Position numbers and translations under genes: made by a program. A stretch of DNA of 55,190 nucleotides, taken from Bacteroidales bacterium. GTDB taxonomy: Bacteria > Bacteroidota > Bacteroidia > Bacteroidales > UBA12170. Where the stretch lies: NCBI GenBank assembly GCA_021158405.1, contig JAGGUP010000147.1, positions 1 through 55,190 of the forward strand, read 5' to 3'. The first letter of the stretch is position 1; each line of letters starts with the position of its first letter. Positions 40,091 to 48,991 of the stretch are shown in pieces. The notes beneath the pieces were generated by a model. It worked only from the letters and a program-made list of their open reading frames with translations. It had not been told where the DNA came from and did no database searches.

Positions 40091-42286
40091 CTAATTCCCA
40101 ACATCCGACATATACTTGATTCGCATCAAGCGGATTTCTTCTTCAGTAAATTCATCTTCCCCCAATTCTTCAAGAGCCTCTTGCATAGAATCTGATTCGG
40201 CTTCAGAAAAATATTCTAAAATATCTTCCTGATGGTATTCGTCTATCGTTTCATTGATATAATAGGTAAGATCCAGTTTTGTTCCTGCCAACACAATATG
40301 TTCAATTTCAGTAATCAGTTCGGCAACAGTAAGCATTTTTGAACCGGCAATGACTTCCAATGGCAATTTTTTATCAATACTTCTAATAATAAAAACCTTC
40401 AACCCCGATTTATTCACCACTGATTTCACAACCATATCCATTGGTCGCATAATCTCATTCTCTTCAACATAGGAGCTAATGAGATCAACAAATGGTTCAC
40501 CATATTTTGCTGCCTTGCCTGCACCAACTCCGGAAATATGTTTTAATTCTTCCAAGTTAGTCGGATATTGAACAGTCATATCCTCTAAAGATGGATCTTG
40601 AAAAATTACAAAAGGAGGTAACTTTTCCTTTTTTGAAATATCGCGGCGTAAGTCTTTTAGCATATTAAAAAGTACAGTATCAAGCGCATCTGTTTTAGCT
40701 GCTCCTGAGGCATAACCTTCCTCCATACTATCATAATCATGATCTTTTGTAAGTAACAAGGAATAAGGCTCCTCTAGAAAAGCCAGCCCAGCCGGAGTCA
40801 CTTTTAAAATACCATAAGTTTCAATATCTTTTGCTAATAAGCCCCGAATAAGCATTTGACGTAAAACAGCGTGCCAATGTTTTAAATCATAATCCATGCC
40901 CTGACCAAATATTTCTAATTTATCGTGTTTGGCATTTTTAATATCGGCATTCTTATCTCCTACTAATAAATTCACTATATAATCCCGCTTGAAAAGCTGC
41001 TTAACTGCTATCACAGCTTCTATCGCCCACACAACCTGCTCTTTACCTTCAAATTGTTCTTTAGGATTTAGGCAATTATCGCAGGCACCACAATTATCTT
41101 GGGTATATTCTTCACCAAAATAATGCAATAGCTGGCGATGTCTGCAAACGGATGATTCGGCATAGGAAACGGTTTCCTGCAACAGCTGCTTTGCAATTTC
41201 TTGTTCGGCAACCGGTTTGTTTTTATTAAACTTTTCGAGCTTCTCAATATCTCGAATACTATAAAACGTTATACAATTTCCTTCACCATCGTCACGACCA
41301 GCTCTTCCCGTTTCTTGATAATAACCTTCAATGCTCTTTGGAATATCATGATGAATTACATATCGAATATCCGGCTTATCAATTCCCATTCCAAAAGCAA
41401 TAGTAGCTACAATTACGTCCACATCTTCCATCAGAAACATATCCTGATTTTTTTTACGCGTAGCCGCATCCAATCCGGCATGATAAGGCAAGGCTTTGAT
41501 ACCGTTTACTTGTAAATTTTCAGCTATTTCTTCTACCTTTTTCCGGCTAAGACAATAAACAATACCTGATTTTCCAGGTTGAGTTTTAACATATCGGATA
41601 ATATCTTTATTAACATCCTTTGTTTTAGGCCTTACTTCGTAATATAAGTTAGGTCGATCGAAAGAAGATTTATAAACCGTTGCATCTTCTATTCCAAGAT
41701 TCTTCAATATATCTTGCTGCACTTTTGGTGTTGCTGTGGCAGTAAGCGCAATCACAGGAACATTATGTCCAATAGTATCGATTATAGGACGTAAACGTCG
41801 ATATTCCGGACGGAAATCGTGACCCCACTCCGAAATACAATGAGCTTCGTCAATCGCATAAAATGAGATATCTATTTGTTTTAAAAATTCTGCATTTTCT
41901 TCCTTAGTCAACGACTCTGGAGCCACATACAATAATTTCGTTTTCCCCTTGATCAAATCTGATTTCACAATAGCAAGTTCAGTTTTTGACAAAGAAGAAT
42001 TCATTACATGTGCAATACCTTCATCGGCACCAAAATTCCGAATAGCATCAACCTGATTTTTCATTAAAGCAATTAATGGCGAAACGATAATAGCTGTCCC
42101 TGTATTACTTAGAGCAGGCAACTGATAGCACATAGATTTGCCGCCACCGGTTGGCATAATTACAAATACATTTTCTCCGTCTAATAGACTATCAATAATT
42201 GCTTCTTGATTTCCTTTAAAAGTATCGAAACCAAAAATTTTTTTCAATAACTCTGCAAGTGAATGTTTATCCCTGACTAATGACAT
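40091..42286 (-). CDS. recQ: ATP-dependent DNA helicase RecQ
   Basis: A 3'-5' DNA helicase for recombination and repair. The 731 residues begin FGFDTFKGNQEAII, followed by Walker A MPTGGGKSMCYQLPA (about 40-54), the Walker B DEAH box and the RecQ loop SEWGHDFRPEYRRL. Motif VI is QETGRAGRDDGEG. The zinc-binding part has CRHRQLLHYFGE with CGACDNC, then a winged helix and an HRDC-like region (about 560-610). It is longer than E. coli RecQ (609) because of an acidic C-terminal extension that is usual in Bacteroidota. The gene is a single unit divergent from kpsF. Confidence 0.96.
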   Translation of the reverse strand: MSLVRDKHSLAELLKKIFGFDTFKGNQEAIIDSLLDGENVFVIMPTGGGKSMCYQLPALSNTGTAIIVSPLIALMKNQVDAIRNFGADEGIAHVMNSSLSKTELAIVKSDLIKGKTKLLYVAPESLTKEENAEFLKQIDISFYAIDEAHCISEWGHDFRPEYRRLRPIIDTIGHNVPVIALTATATPKVQQDILKNLGIEDATVYKSSFDRPNLYYEVRPKTKDVNKDIIRYVKTQPGKSGIVYCLSRKKVEEIAENLQVNGIKALPYHAGLDAATRKKNQDMFLMEDVDVIVATIAFGMGIDKPDIRYVIHHDIPKSIEGYYQETGRAGRDDGEGNCITFYSIRDIEKLEKFNKNKPVAEQEIAKQLLQETVSYAESSVCRHRQLLHYFGEEYTQDNCGACDNCLNPKEQFEGKEQVVWAIEAVIAVKQLFKRDYIVNLLVGDKNADIKNAKHDKLEIFGQGMDYDLKHWHAVLRQMLIRGLLAKDIETYGILKVTPAGLAFLEEPYSLLLTKDHDYDSMEEGYASGAAKTDALDTVLFNMLKDLRRDISKKEKLPPFVIFQDPSLEDMTVQYPTNLEELKHISGVGAGKAAKYGEPFVDLISSYVEENEIMRPMDMVVKSVVNKSGLKVFIIRSIDKKLPLEVIAGSKMLTVAELITEIEHIVLAGTKLDLTYYINETIDEYHQEDILEYFSEAESDSMQEALEELGEDEFTEEEIRLMRIKYMSDVGN

Positions 42287-42383
42287 TATTTTCTTTTTTA
42301 CTCAATAAAACTCTAGCTCCCAAATAGACAAAATGCGTTTTATTAAATGGCTATTTTAGTTTTTTTAATCTGTTGTTCGATAA

Positions 42384-42391
42384 CAAATATA
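42384..42391 (-). promoter_or_regulatory. TAxxTTTG promoter box for recQ
   Basis: TATATTTG on the minus strand, with a TTG 20 bases further upstream as a possible -33 element. It predicts a leader of about 90 bases. The rest of the 339-base recQ-kpsF spacer is AT-rich with no gene. Confidence 0.5.
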
Positions 42392-42599
42392 ATAAAAAAA
42401 ACTTCCAATTACAAGAAAGAAATTTAAGCGTGAGGCAACTGTAATTCCTTCAAAATGCGCGCGAAGGTATATATTTTTTTTAACTTTAACAATAAAAAAA
42501 TCATTAAAAAATAAGCTTAAATAAAATCAATTCTCCTTCCGCTCACCTTCTATTTATTTAATTTTATCAAAAGAAAAATGCCCACTTCTAAAAAGAATT

Positions 42600-42607
42600 T
42601 ATCTTTG
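42600..42607 (+). promoter_or_regulatory. TAxxTTTG promoter box for kpsF-lptB
   Basis: TATCTTTG ends 19 bases before the TTG start at 42626, the standard distance here, which supports that unusual start. Confidence 0.55.
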
Positions 42608-42625
42608 TAAATCAAAACTACTATT

Positions 42626-43591
42626 TTGAATAAAAGTCTCGATATCAAACAAATTGCAATTCGCACAATAAAAGAAGAAGTAAACGCTATTAGTCAGCTC
42701 TCTTCCTTTATCGACAATCAGTTTGTACAAGCCGTCCATTGCATTGCCGATTCAAATGGACGATTAATAATTACGGGGATTGGGAAAAGTGCCAATATTG
42801 CCAACAAGATAGTTTCCACCTTAAACTCTACCGGAACAGCTGCTGTTTTTATGCATGCCGCTGATGCAATTCATGGCGATTTAGGTATTATCCGTAAAAA
42901 TGATCTTGTTCTTTGCATTTCAAAAAGCGGCGAGTCTCCAGAAATCAAAGTTCTTATTCCGCTTATTAAAGGATTTGGAAATAAAATTATTGCGCTAGTT
43001 GGAAACACCGATTCTTACTTAGCCAAGCAAGCTGATTACATCCTGAATGCCAGTGTTGAAAAAGAAGCCTGTCCAAATAATTTAGCACCCACTTCAAGCA
43101 CTACTGCTCAATTAGTTTTAGGGGATGCTTTAGCGGTTTGTTTATTAGAGCTCAAAGGATTTACAACGGCCGATTTTGCAAAGATTCATCCCGGAGGAGC
43201 ACTTGGGAAACAATTATACCTTCAGGCGAAAGATATTATTATGCAAAATGAAAAGCCTCAGGTACAAAAAAATGCTTCCATCCAAACGGTCATCATAGAA
43301 ATGACTTCAAAACGTTTAGGCGCTACTGCCGTTCTTGATGGAGAGAATTTAATTGGCATTATCACCGATGGCGATTTACGCAGGATGCTTAATAAAAATT
43401 TGCAAATTGATCAGCTCAATGCAGAACAAATTATGAGTAAAAATCCAAAGCGAATTAATGAAGACACATTATTGGTAGATGCTCTAAATTTGATGCGCAG
43501 CAATAATATTACACAATTACCTGTTTGTGAAAACAATACATATTTAGGTGTTTTGCATTTGCATGATATCTTAAAAGAAGGAATTTTATAA
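42626..43591 (+). CDS. arabinose-5-phosphate isomerase (KpsF/GutQ/KdsD family)
   Basis: Interconverts ribulose-5-phosphate and arabinose-5-phosphate, the precursor of Kdo for LPS. The 321 residues are a sugar isomerase (SIS) domain (about 35-185: ITGIGKSANIANKI, DAIHGDLGII, CISKSGESPEIKVLIPLIK, NNLAPTSSTTAQLVLGDALAV, IHPGGALGK) plus two CBS repeats (about 205-320, for example GIITDGDLRRML). The start must be TTG at 42626; a stop lies six codons upstream with no ATG between, and the next Met is inside the SIS domain. lptB follows closely, so both serve LPS assembly. Confidence 0.93.
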   Translation: MNKSLDIKQIAIRTIKEEVNAISQLSSFIDNQFVQAVHCIADSNGRLIITGIGKSANIANKIVSTLNSTGTAAVFMHAADAIHGDLGIIRKNDLVLCISKSGESPEIKVLIPLIKGFGNKIIALVGNTDSYLAKQADYILNASVEKEACPNNLAPTSSTTAQLVLGDALAVCLLELKGFTTADFAKIHPGGALGKQLYLQAKDIIMQNEKPQVQKNASIQTVIIEMTSKRLGATAVLDGENLIGIITDGDLRRMLNKNLQIDQLNAEQIMSKNPKRINEDTLLVDALNLMRSNNITQLPVCENNTYLGVLHLHDILKEGIL

Positions 43592-43603
43592 TCCAATTTG
43601 AAC

Positions 43604-44329
43604 ATGTTACTACGAACTGAAAATATTATAAAAAAATACGGTAAAAGGACTGTTGTAAAAAATGTTAGCATCGAAGTCCATCAAGGTGAAATTGTTGGCT
43701 TGCTGGGTCCCAATGGTGCCGGAAAAACAACTTCTTTTTATATGATTGTGGGTTTAATTAAACCAAATGCAGGACGCGTTTTTTTAAACGATATGGAAAT
43801 TACAAATGAACCCATGTACAAAAGAGCCCAATTAGGTATTGGTTATTTGGCGCAGGAAGCCTCCGTATTTCGCAGTATGTCCGTTGAAGATAATATTGCT
43901 TCCGTGTTGGAATTTACCAAACTTACCAAAGAAGAACAGAATAAAAAATTAAATTCGCTGCTCGAAGAATTTGGCTTGCAAAATATACGTAAAAGTAAAG
44001 GCATTCAACTTTCGGGAGGCGAAAGAAGAAGAACAGAGATTGCTCGTGCTTTAGCTATGGATCCAAACTTCATTCTTCTCGACGAACCTTTTGCAGGAGT
44101 TGATCCCATTGCTGTAGAAGACATTCAAGCTATCGTTTCCAAGCTTCGCGAAAAAAATATCGGCATCTTAATCACCGACCATAATGTGCATGAAACATTA
44201 AAAATTACTGATCGAGCTTATTTGCTTTTTGAAGGTTCTATTCTTAAAACAGGAACTGCAGAAGAACTGGCTGCCGATCCGCATGTACGTAAGGTTTATT
44301 TAGGCGCTAATTTTGAGCTTCGAAAATAA
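43604..44329 (+). CDS. lptB: LPS export ABC transporter ATP-binding protein
   Basis: The ATPase that powers LPS extraction from the inner membrane with LptFG. Walker A is GPNGAGKTT, the Q-loop region reads [20 protein letters not shown] (very characteristic of LptB), the signature is [15 protein letters not shown], Walker B is [13 protein letters not shown] and the switch His is in ITDHN. The 242 residues match LptB. I take ATG 43604; an in-frame TTG at 43598 would add two residues. It is 12 bases after kpsF, a pairing typical of LPS loci. Confidence 0.95.
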   Translation: MLLRTENIIKKYGKRTVVKNVSIEVHQGEIVGLLGPNGAGKTTSFYMIVGLIKPNAGRVFLNDMEITNEPMYKRAQLGIGYLAQEASVFRSMSVEDNIASVLEFTKLTKEEQNKKLNSLLEEFGLQNIRKSKGIQLSGGERRRTEIARALAMDPNFILLDEPFAGVDPIAVEDIQAIVSKLREKNIGILITDHNVHETLKITDRAYLLFEGSILKTGTAEELAADPHVRKVYLGANFELRK

Positions 44330-44361
44330 TTCTAAACTTAAAACATTTGCTTATTAAGAAC

Positions 44362-45648
44362 TTAAACCCGCTCTCTTCTATACGACCAAATCATTAGGAA
44401 AATAGCAATTAGTAATAAGAGCATTGCTATTCCAAAGGTAATTGTGTATCCAAAAAGTTCGAAAAACAATACACCAATCAGAGGGGCAATAAGTGCTCTA
44501 ACACCTGTTAATGATAAGTGAATTGCTTGCAAATCGCCTGCTTCTTCATCTTTACCAAAATAAGAGGAGCCAATAAACCAGACCAGAGACATTGTGGCCG
44601 CGAAAATACTTTGGAACAAAATATAAAACAGCAACATATAGTATAATTTGATATTTAAAAACTCAATATTTGCCGGAAAATATTCTGTCAAGGCTAAAAA
44701 GAAAAGAAACATCATCATAGAGCCAAAGGTGATGGCAGCAAACTTTCGTGGATCAATCCGCCCTAAAAGTCGCCCAAAAAAAGGCAATAGTAAAATGGCA
44801 ATAATATTATATGCGTTTTTATAAAATGCAATACTCGAATAATTCAATCCCAAGGCTCTGTCAAAATAAATGGTAATCACCGCTACCGTCGACATAAAAG
44901 CAAAACCATAGAGCATAAATCCAATTTCGAAATGTAAATACGACTTATTCGACTTCATCAACTGCCACATATTCTCCCAGGAAAATCGTACGGATTGTAA
45001 GAAAGACTTCTTAATCTCTACTTTTTCAACGACTTGATAAGGTATTGTTGACAAAAGAAGTATCGATCCTGTAGCAATAATCGCAATAAACGGGAAAACA
45101 TAGGTATAGACGTATGGATTCCAATCAAGCAGCAAACCATAAGCAAAAGTGACCACCAACATCACAATTTTATTAATCGAAACGGCTGAACTGTAAAGTT
45201 TGCTAAAATTTTCGTGACGATAAGCACTTTTTAAAAACAAGTTAATATTTGGCAAAACTATAGGTGATGCAAGAAAATACATAAAAAATATGCCAAGGAA
45301 TATAAAATGATAGATTCCATTTCCTTGCATAGCTACATCGCTTTTTGGGAAAAAAATCAATAAAAAGAGAGGCAATCGAGTAACCAGAGCGGTAACGCGT
45401 AGCAACTTTCTCTTATTCTTGATTCGACGAAGAAATTCGTTAATGAAAATTAAGCCTGTAAAAACAATTACACTGAATTGAAACAATACGCCCAATTCAA
45501 AATTTGTTCCTTTTAAACTTTTTATAAAAACAAATTCGTTTAATGCCAACACACCTAACACAATTCCCTCTAAAATACTGTACAACAAATGAATAAGAAA
45601 TGTATCTTTTTCCTTTTGGTTAAGTTGGTCGGTTTTATAGAATAACAT
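44362..45648 (-). CDS. MFS family transporter
   Basis: A 428-residue inner-membrane protein with about twelve hydrophobic helices. It has a cytoplasmic loop in the middle (about 195-225) and basic residues between helices 2 and 3 (LRRIKNKRKLLR). This is the major facilitator pattern, although the classic A-loop motif is weak. No substrate can be inferred. The in-frame TTG at 45669 is part of the promoter box, so ATG 45648 (MLFYKTDQLNQKE) is the start. It converges on lptB with 32 bases between and no clear terminator. Confidence 0.8.
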   Translation of the reverse strand: MLFYKTDQLNQKEKDTFLIHLLYSILEGIVLGVLALNEFVFIKSLKGTNFELGVLFQFSVIVFTGLIFINEFLRRIKNKRKLLRVTALVTRLPLFLLIFFPKSDVAMQGNGIYHFIFLGIFFMYFLASPIVLPNINLFLKSAYRHENFSKLYSSAVSINKIVMLVVTFAYGLLLDWNPYVYTYVFPFIAIIATGSILLLSTIPYQVVEKVEIKKSFLQSVRFSWENMWQLMKSNKSYLHFEIGFMLYGFAFMSTVAVITIYFDRALGLNYSSIAFYKNAYNIIAILLLPFFGRLLGRIDPRKFAAITFGSMMMFLFFLALTEYFPANIEFLNIKLYYMLLFYILFQSIFAATMSLVWFIGSSYFGKDEEAGDLQAIHLSLTGVRALIAPLIGVLFFELFGYTITFGIAMLLLLIAIFLMIWSYRRERV

Positions 45649-45666
45649 AGGGCTTGCTTGTGGGTG

Positions 45667-45674
45667 CAAATATA
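45667..45674 (-). promoter_or_regulatory. TAxxTTTG promoter box for the MFS gene
   Basis: TATATTTG on the minus strand ends 19 bases before the ATG at 45648. Confidence 0.5.
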
Positions 45675-45769
45675 CTCTTGTTTTCCTGAAGGATTGACCA
45701 AATTATTACAATACCATTAGCTGTCCAAGATCTATTAAAAAGCTAATTTTCCATTCTGTAAAATTGGTT

Positions 45770-45777
45770 TAACTTTG
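45770..45777 (+). promoter_or_regulatory. TAxxTTTG promoter box for the WlbA-like gene
   Basis: TAACTTTG ends 35 bases before the ATG at 45812. It may drive the following plus-strand run through the M16 genes. Confidence 0.45.
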
Positions 45778-45811
45778 TCGAATTCCTTTAAAGACTTAAA
45801 ACAATAATTTT

Positions 45812-46774
45812 ATGCTAAATGCGAAAAATTTTGCGCTAATTGGAGCTGCAGGCTACATTGCCCCACGGCATATGGCAGCTATTCAAGAAACCGGCAATAA
45901 TTTAGTCGCAGCACTTGATAAATTTGATAGTGTTGGGATTATGGATCGCTTTTTCCCGGAGGCAAGTTTCTTTACAGAACCCGAAAGATTTGACAGGCAT
46001 CTAGATAAATTGCGCCGATTAAATCAAGGACAAGCGGTTGATTATGTTAGTATTTGCACGCCAAACTACTTACACGATTCGCATATCCGCCTAGCCTTAC
46101 GTAACAATGCACATGCTATTTGTGAAAAGCCAATTGTTCTAAATCCTTGGAATGTGGATGCACTTCAGCTCCTTGAACAAGAAACTAAAAAAGAAATATA
46201 CACCATTTTGCAATTGCGCCTTCACCCTTCTGTGATAGAATTAAAGAAGAAGATACAAAATGGCTCAAAAGACAAGATTTACGACATTGATCTAAGCTAT
46301 ATTACTTCGCGTGGAAAATGGTATGACATCAGCTGGAAAGGTAATATTTCAAAATCGGGAGGAATTACCACAAACATTGGCGTTCATCTGTTTGATATGC
46401 TTTCTTTTGTTTTCGGGAAAGTCAAACGAAGTGATGTACACCTATTACAAAATAACAAAGCCGCCGGATATTTGGAGTTAGAGCAAGCCCGCGTCCGATG
46501 GTTTTTAAGCATCGATGGAAATGATATTCCTGCCGACAGAAAAGATCAGGGACAGAGTACATATCGTTCCATTTTAATGGAAGGAAAAGAATTTGAATTT
46601 AGTGGTGGATTTTCAGATTTACACACAGTCAGTTATCAAGAAATTCTTGCCGGAAATGGCTTCCGCATTGAGGAAGCTCGACAAAGCATTGAAATGGTGC
46701 ACGCTATTCGAAATGCAAAACCACTTGGCTTGCAAGGCGATTTTCATCCACTATTAAAAATTATTTCTGTTTAA
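45812..46774 (+). CDS. Gfo/Idh/MocA sugar dehydrogenase, WlbA/WbpB-like
   Basis: Probably the UDP-GlcNAcA 3-dehydrogenase that starts synthesis of 2,3-diamino sugars for surface polysaccharides. The 320 residues open NFALIGAAGYIAPRHMAAIQETG, the NAD-binding loop with the APRH(M) element of WlbA. CTPNYLHDSHIRLALRNNAHAICEKPIVLNPWNVDAL (split across 95-130) contains the EKP motif, and ILQLRLHPSV and SGGITTNIGVHLFDML carry the active-site Lys and His regions. The partner aminotransferase and acetyltransferase are not in this window. It is followed 16 bases later by the UpxY-like gene. Confidence 0.87.
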   Translation: MLNAKNFALIGAAGYIAPRHMAAIQETGNNLVAALDKFDSVGIMDRFFPEASFFTEPERFDRHLDKLRRLNQGQAVDYVSICTPNYLHDSHIRLALRNNAHAICEKPIVLNPWNVDALQLLEQETKKEIYTILQLRLHPSVIELKKKIQNGSKDKIYDIDLSYITSRGKWYDISWKGNISKSGGITTNIGVHLFDMLSFVFGKVKRSDVHLLQNNKAAGYLELEQARVRWFLSIDGNDIPADRKDQGQSTYRSILMEGKEFEFSGGFSDLHTVSYQEILAGNGFRIEEARQSIEMVHAIRNAKPLGLQGDFHPLLKIISV

Positions 46775-46790
46775 TTAACGCTAAAATAAA

Positions 46791-47306
46791 TTGGGATATA
46801 CTATTACATACAATTGGTACGCCGTATATGTGCGTTCAAGAGCCGAAAAAGCTGTTTACGATCGCTTTATTGATCAGGGAATTGAAGCTTTTCTTCCCTT
46901 AGAACGTAAATTACGAAAATGGAGCGATCGTAAAAAATGGGTCGAAGTTCCCTATATCAATTCTTACGTTTTCGTTAAATCAAGCGAAAAAGAATATTTC
47001 GATGTGCTGAATACTTTCAACGTAATGCGTTATATTACTTTTGAAGGTAAAGCCGCCATAATACCTGAATGGCAAATTGAAGCCATGAAAAAAATAGTAA
47101 GTTCTAAGGAGTCTTTTCATTTTAGCAGCCATAGATTTCAAAAAGGAGAAAAGATTGTCATTGAATCTGGTGCTCTCACGGGCTATTCGGGAGAAGTTAT
47201 CTACGACAGTGATAAAAAGAAAAAGATTCTTATCCGTATTGACCAAATTGGATACTCGATGGTAGTTGAGATGGATATTCTGGAAGTTAAAAAGGTGAAA
47301 ACCTAA
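46791..47306 (+). CDS. UpxY/NusG-like transcription antiterminator family protein
   Basis: A 171-residue NusG paralogue. The NGN domain (about 8-105) opens WYAVYVRSRAEKAVYDRFIDQGIEAFLP, and KKWVEVPYINSYVFVKSSEKEYFDVLNTFNVMRYI is typical of the UpxY group. The C-terminal KOW-like part is FQKGEKIVIESGALTGYSGEVI. UpxY proteins let RNA polymerase read through long capsule operons. The start appears to be TTG at 46791: a stop lies three codons upstream and the next Met is residue 77 or so. It follows the WlbA-like gene, but what comes after it is not a glycan operon. Confidence 0.87.
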   Translation: MGYTITYNWYAVYVRSRAEKAVYDRFIDQGIEAFLPLERKLRKWSDRKKWVEVPYINSYVFVKSSEKEYFDVLNTFNVMRYITFEGKAAIIPEWQIEAMKKIVSSKESFHFSSHRFQKGEKIVIESGALTGYSGEVIYDSDKKKKILIRIDQIGYSMVVEMDILEVKKVKT

Positions 47307-47337
47307 ATTATAAACCCCAAGGTTTTATTAAAAAAGT

Positions 47338-47718
47338 ATGGAGCTCCAACTAGGTTTAAAAGCTGAATTCGAGATTATTGTAAGTCCTAAAGATACGGCT
47401 GCAAATTATGGTTCGGGTAGTCTGAAAGTGTTTGCCACACCAGCTATGATTGCACTAATGGAAAAAACAGCTATGATGTGTATTTCTGACTCTTTGGGAA
47501 AAAATCAAAATAGTGTAGGAACAGAAGTTCAGGTGAAACATCTGAAAGCAACTCCGCTAGGAGAAGCCGTTCTTTGCATTGCAGAGCTTATCGAAATAGA
47601 TCGCTCAAAATTGACTTTTAGAGTAGAGGCTTTTGATAATGACGGTATTATTGGAGAAGGAATTCACAAACGTTTTCTCATTGACGAAAAACAATTTATG
47701 GCGAAATTAAATCGCTAA
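47338..47718 (+). CDS. hotdog-fold thioesterase (FlK-like family)
   Basis: A 126-residue acyl-CoA thioesterase-like protein. KVFATPAMIALMEKTAMM (about 29-46) holds the conserved Thr and Glu, and VGTEVQVKHLKATPLGE (about 61-77) holds the His of the FlK-type catalytic triad. Fluoroacetyl-CoA thioesterase FlK gives the family its name, but most members act on unknown acyl-CoAs. No fluorometabolite genes are nearby. It sits between the UpxY-like gene and the M16 pair with short gaps. Confidence 0.85.
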   Translation: MELQLGLKAEFEIIVSPKDTAANYGSGSLKVFATPAMIALMEKTAMMCISDSLGKNQNSVGTEVQVKHLKATPLGEAVLCIAELIEIDRSKLTFRVEAFDNDGIIGEGIHKRFLIDEKQFMAKLNR

Positions 47719-47734
47719 TAACGAAAAATCACGA

Positions 47735-48991
47735 ATGATCGATTATAAAAAATTCACCCTTTCAAACGGTTTAACTTTACTTGTTCACAAAGACGATTCA
47801 ACGCCTATAGTCGCTGTAAATGTATTGTATAAAGTTGGTTCTAGAAACGAAACGCCTGACAAAACTGGCTTTGCACATTTGTTTGAGCATCTCATGTTTG
47901 GAGGGTCTGTAAATATTCCGAGCTTTGACCAACCTCTTGAAAAAGCGGGTGGAGAAAATAATGCGTTTACAAATAGTGATATTACAAACTATTATATCAC
48001 ACTTCCAAAGGAAAATCTTGAAACCGCTTTTTGGCTGGAATCTGATCGGATGTTGAATCTGGGATTTTCAAAAAAGAGTATGGATGTGCAACGTCAGGTT
48101 GTAATAGAAGAGTTTAAACAATCCTATTTAAATCAGCCTTACGGTGATGTTTGGTTATTGTTAAAACCATTGGCATACAAGCATCATCCCTATCGATGGA
48201 ATACGATTGGAAAAGAAATAAAACATATCGAAGATGCTAAAATGGAAGACGTAAAGGCCTTCTATAAAAAGTACTACAATCCAAACAATGCTATTTTGGT
48301 TGTTGCCGGAAATATTGAAGCCGAAGAAATATTGGCATTGACAGAAAAATGGTTTGGCGAAATTCCTGCAGGGAAAAAAATTCATGATGTACTTGTGCAA
48401 GAACCCGAGCAAACAGAATCTCGTTTTCAAGAAGTTTATCGCGATGTGCCGGTAGATTCGCTTTACAAAGCCTATCATATGGCAGCTCATGGAACTAAGG
48501 ATTATTATATTGCTGATTTGCTTTCCGATATTTTATCGAATGGTAATTCCTCACGCCTTTACCGAAAGCTTATCAAAGATGAAGGCATTTTCTCTGAATT
48601 AGACGCCTATATTACCGGCGATTTTGATCCGGGTCTTTTCGTTTTTAGCGGAAAACCAGCCGATGGGATTTCTTTAGAAGAAGCTGATAAACGATTGGTC
48701 GAAGAACTTGAATTGATTAGCAATGAATTGATTCCGAGTTTCGAATTACAAAAAGTAAAAAACAAATTGGAAGCAAGTCATATTTTTAGTGAAACCAGTG
48801 TATTAAATAATGCTATCAATTTAGCTATCGCCGAAAGTCTGGGAGATGCGAATACTGTAAATCTGGAAAAGGAAATCTACGCCAAAATAAGTGCTGAGGA
48901 AATTCAGCAAATAGCACAGGAAATTTTTCAACCCAAAAACGCTTCCACTTTGTATTACCGTTCAAACCAAGAAAAAAATGCAACTAAATAG
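47735..48991 (+). CDS. M16 family zinc peptidase, catalytic subunit
   Basis: A 418-residue processing-peptidase-like protein. The inverted zinc motif HLFEH at 48-52 (H48, E51, H52) is followed by the distal Glu in VVIEEFKQSYLNQPYGD (about 129-145). The second half (about 225-400) is the non-catalytic M16_C fold. No signal peptide is seen. It overlaps the next M16 gene by 14 bases, so the two are translated together and probably form an active/inactive heterodimer like mitochondrial processing peptidase. The substrates are unknown. Confidence 0.93.
   Translation: MIDYKKFTLSNGLTLLVHKDDSTPIVAVNVLYKVGSRNETPDKTGFAHLFEHLMFGGSVNIPSFDQPLEKAGGENNAFTNSDITNYYITLPKENLETAFWLESDRMLNLGFSKKSMDVQRQVVIEEFKQSYLNQPYGDVWLLLKPLAYKHHPYRWNTIGKEIKHIEDAKMEDVKAFYKKYYNPNNAILVVAGNIEAEEILALTEKWFGEIPAGKKIHDVLVQEPEQTESRFQEVYRDVPVDSLYKAYHMAAHGTKDYYIADLLSDILSNGNSSRLYRKLIKDEGIFSELDAYITGDFDPGLFVFSGKPADGISLEEADKRLVEELELISNELIPSFELQKVKNKLEASHIFSETSVLNNAINLAIAESLGDANTVNLEKEIYAKISAEEIQQIAQEIFQPKNASTLYYRSNQEKNATK

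Noticed and set aside
42287-42625. Possible small RNA or tRNA in the recQ-kpsF spacer
   Set aside because: The 339 bases are AT-rich. I see no tRNA-like fold, no terminator hairpin and only the two divergent promoter boxes.
47338-47718. FlK-like thioesterase together with crcB as an organofluorine resistance system
   Set aside because: The genes are 25 kb apart in different units. FlK-like hotdog proteins are common and usually have unrelated substrates.
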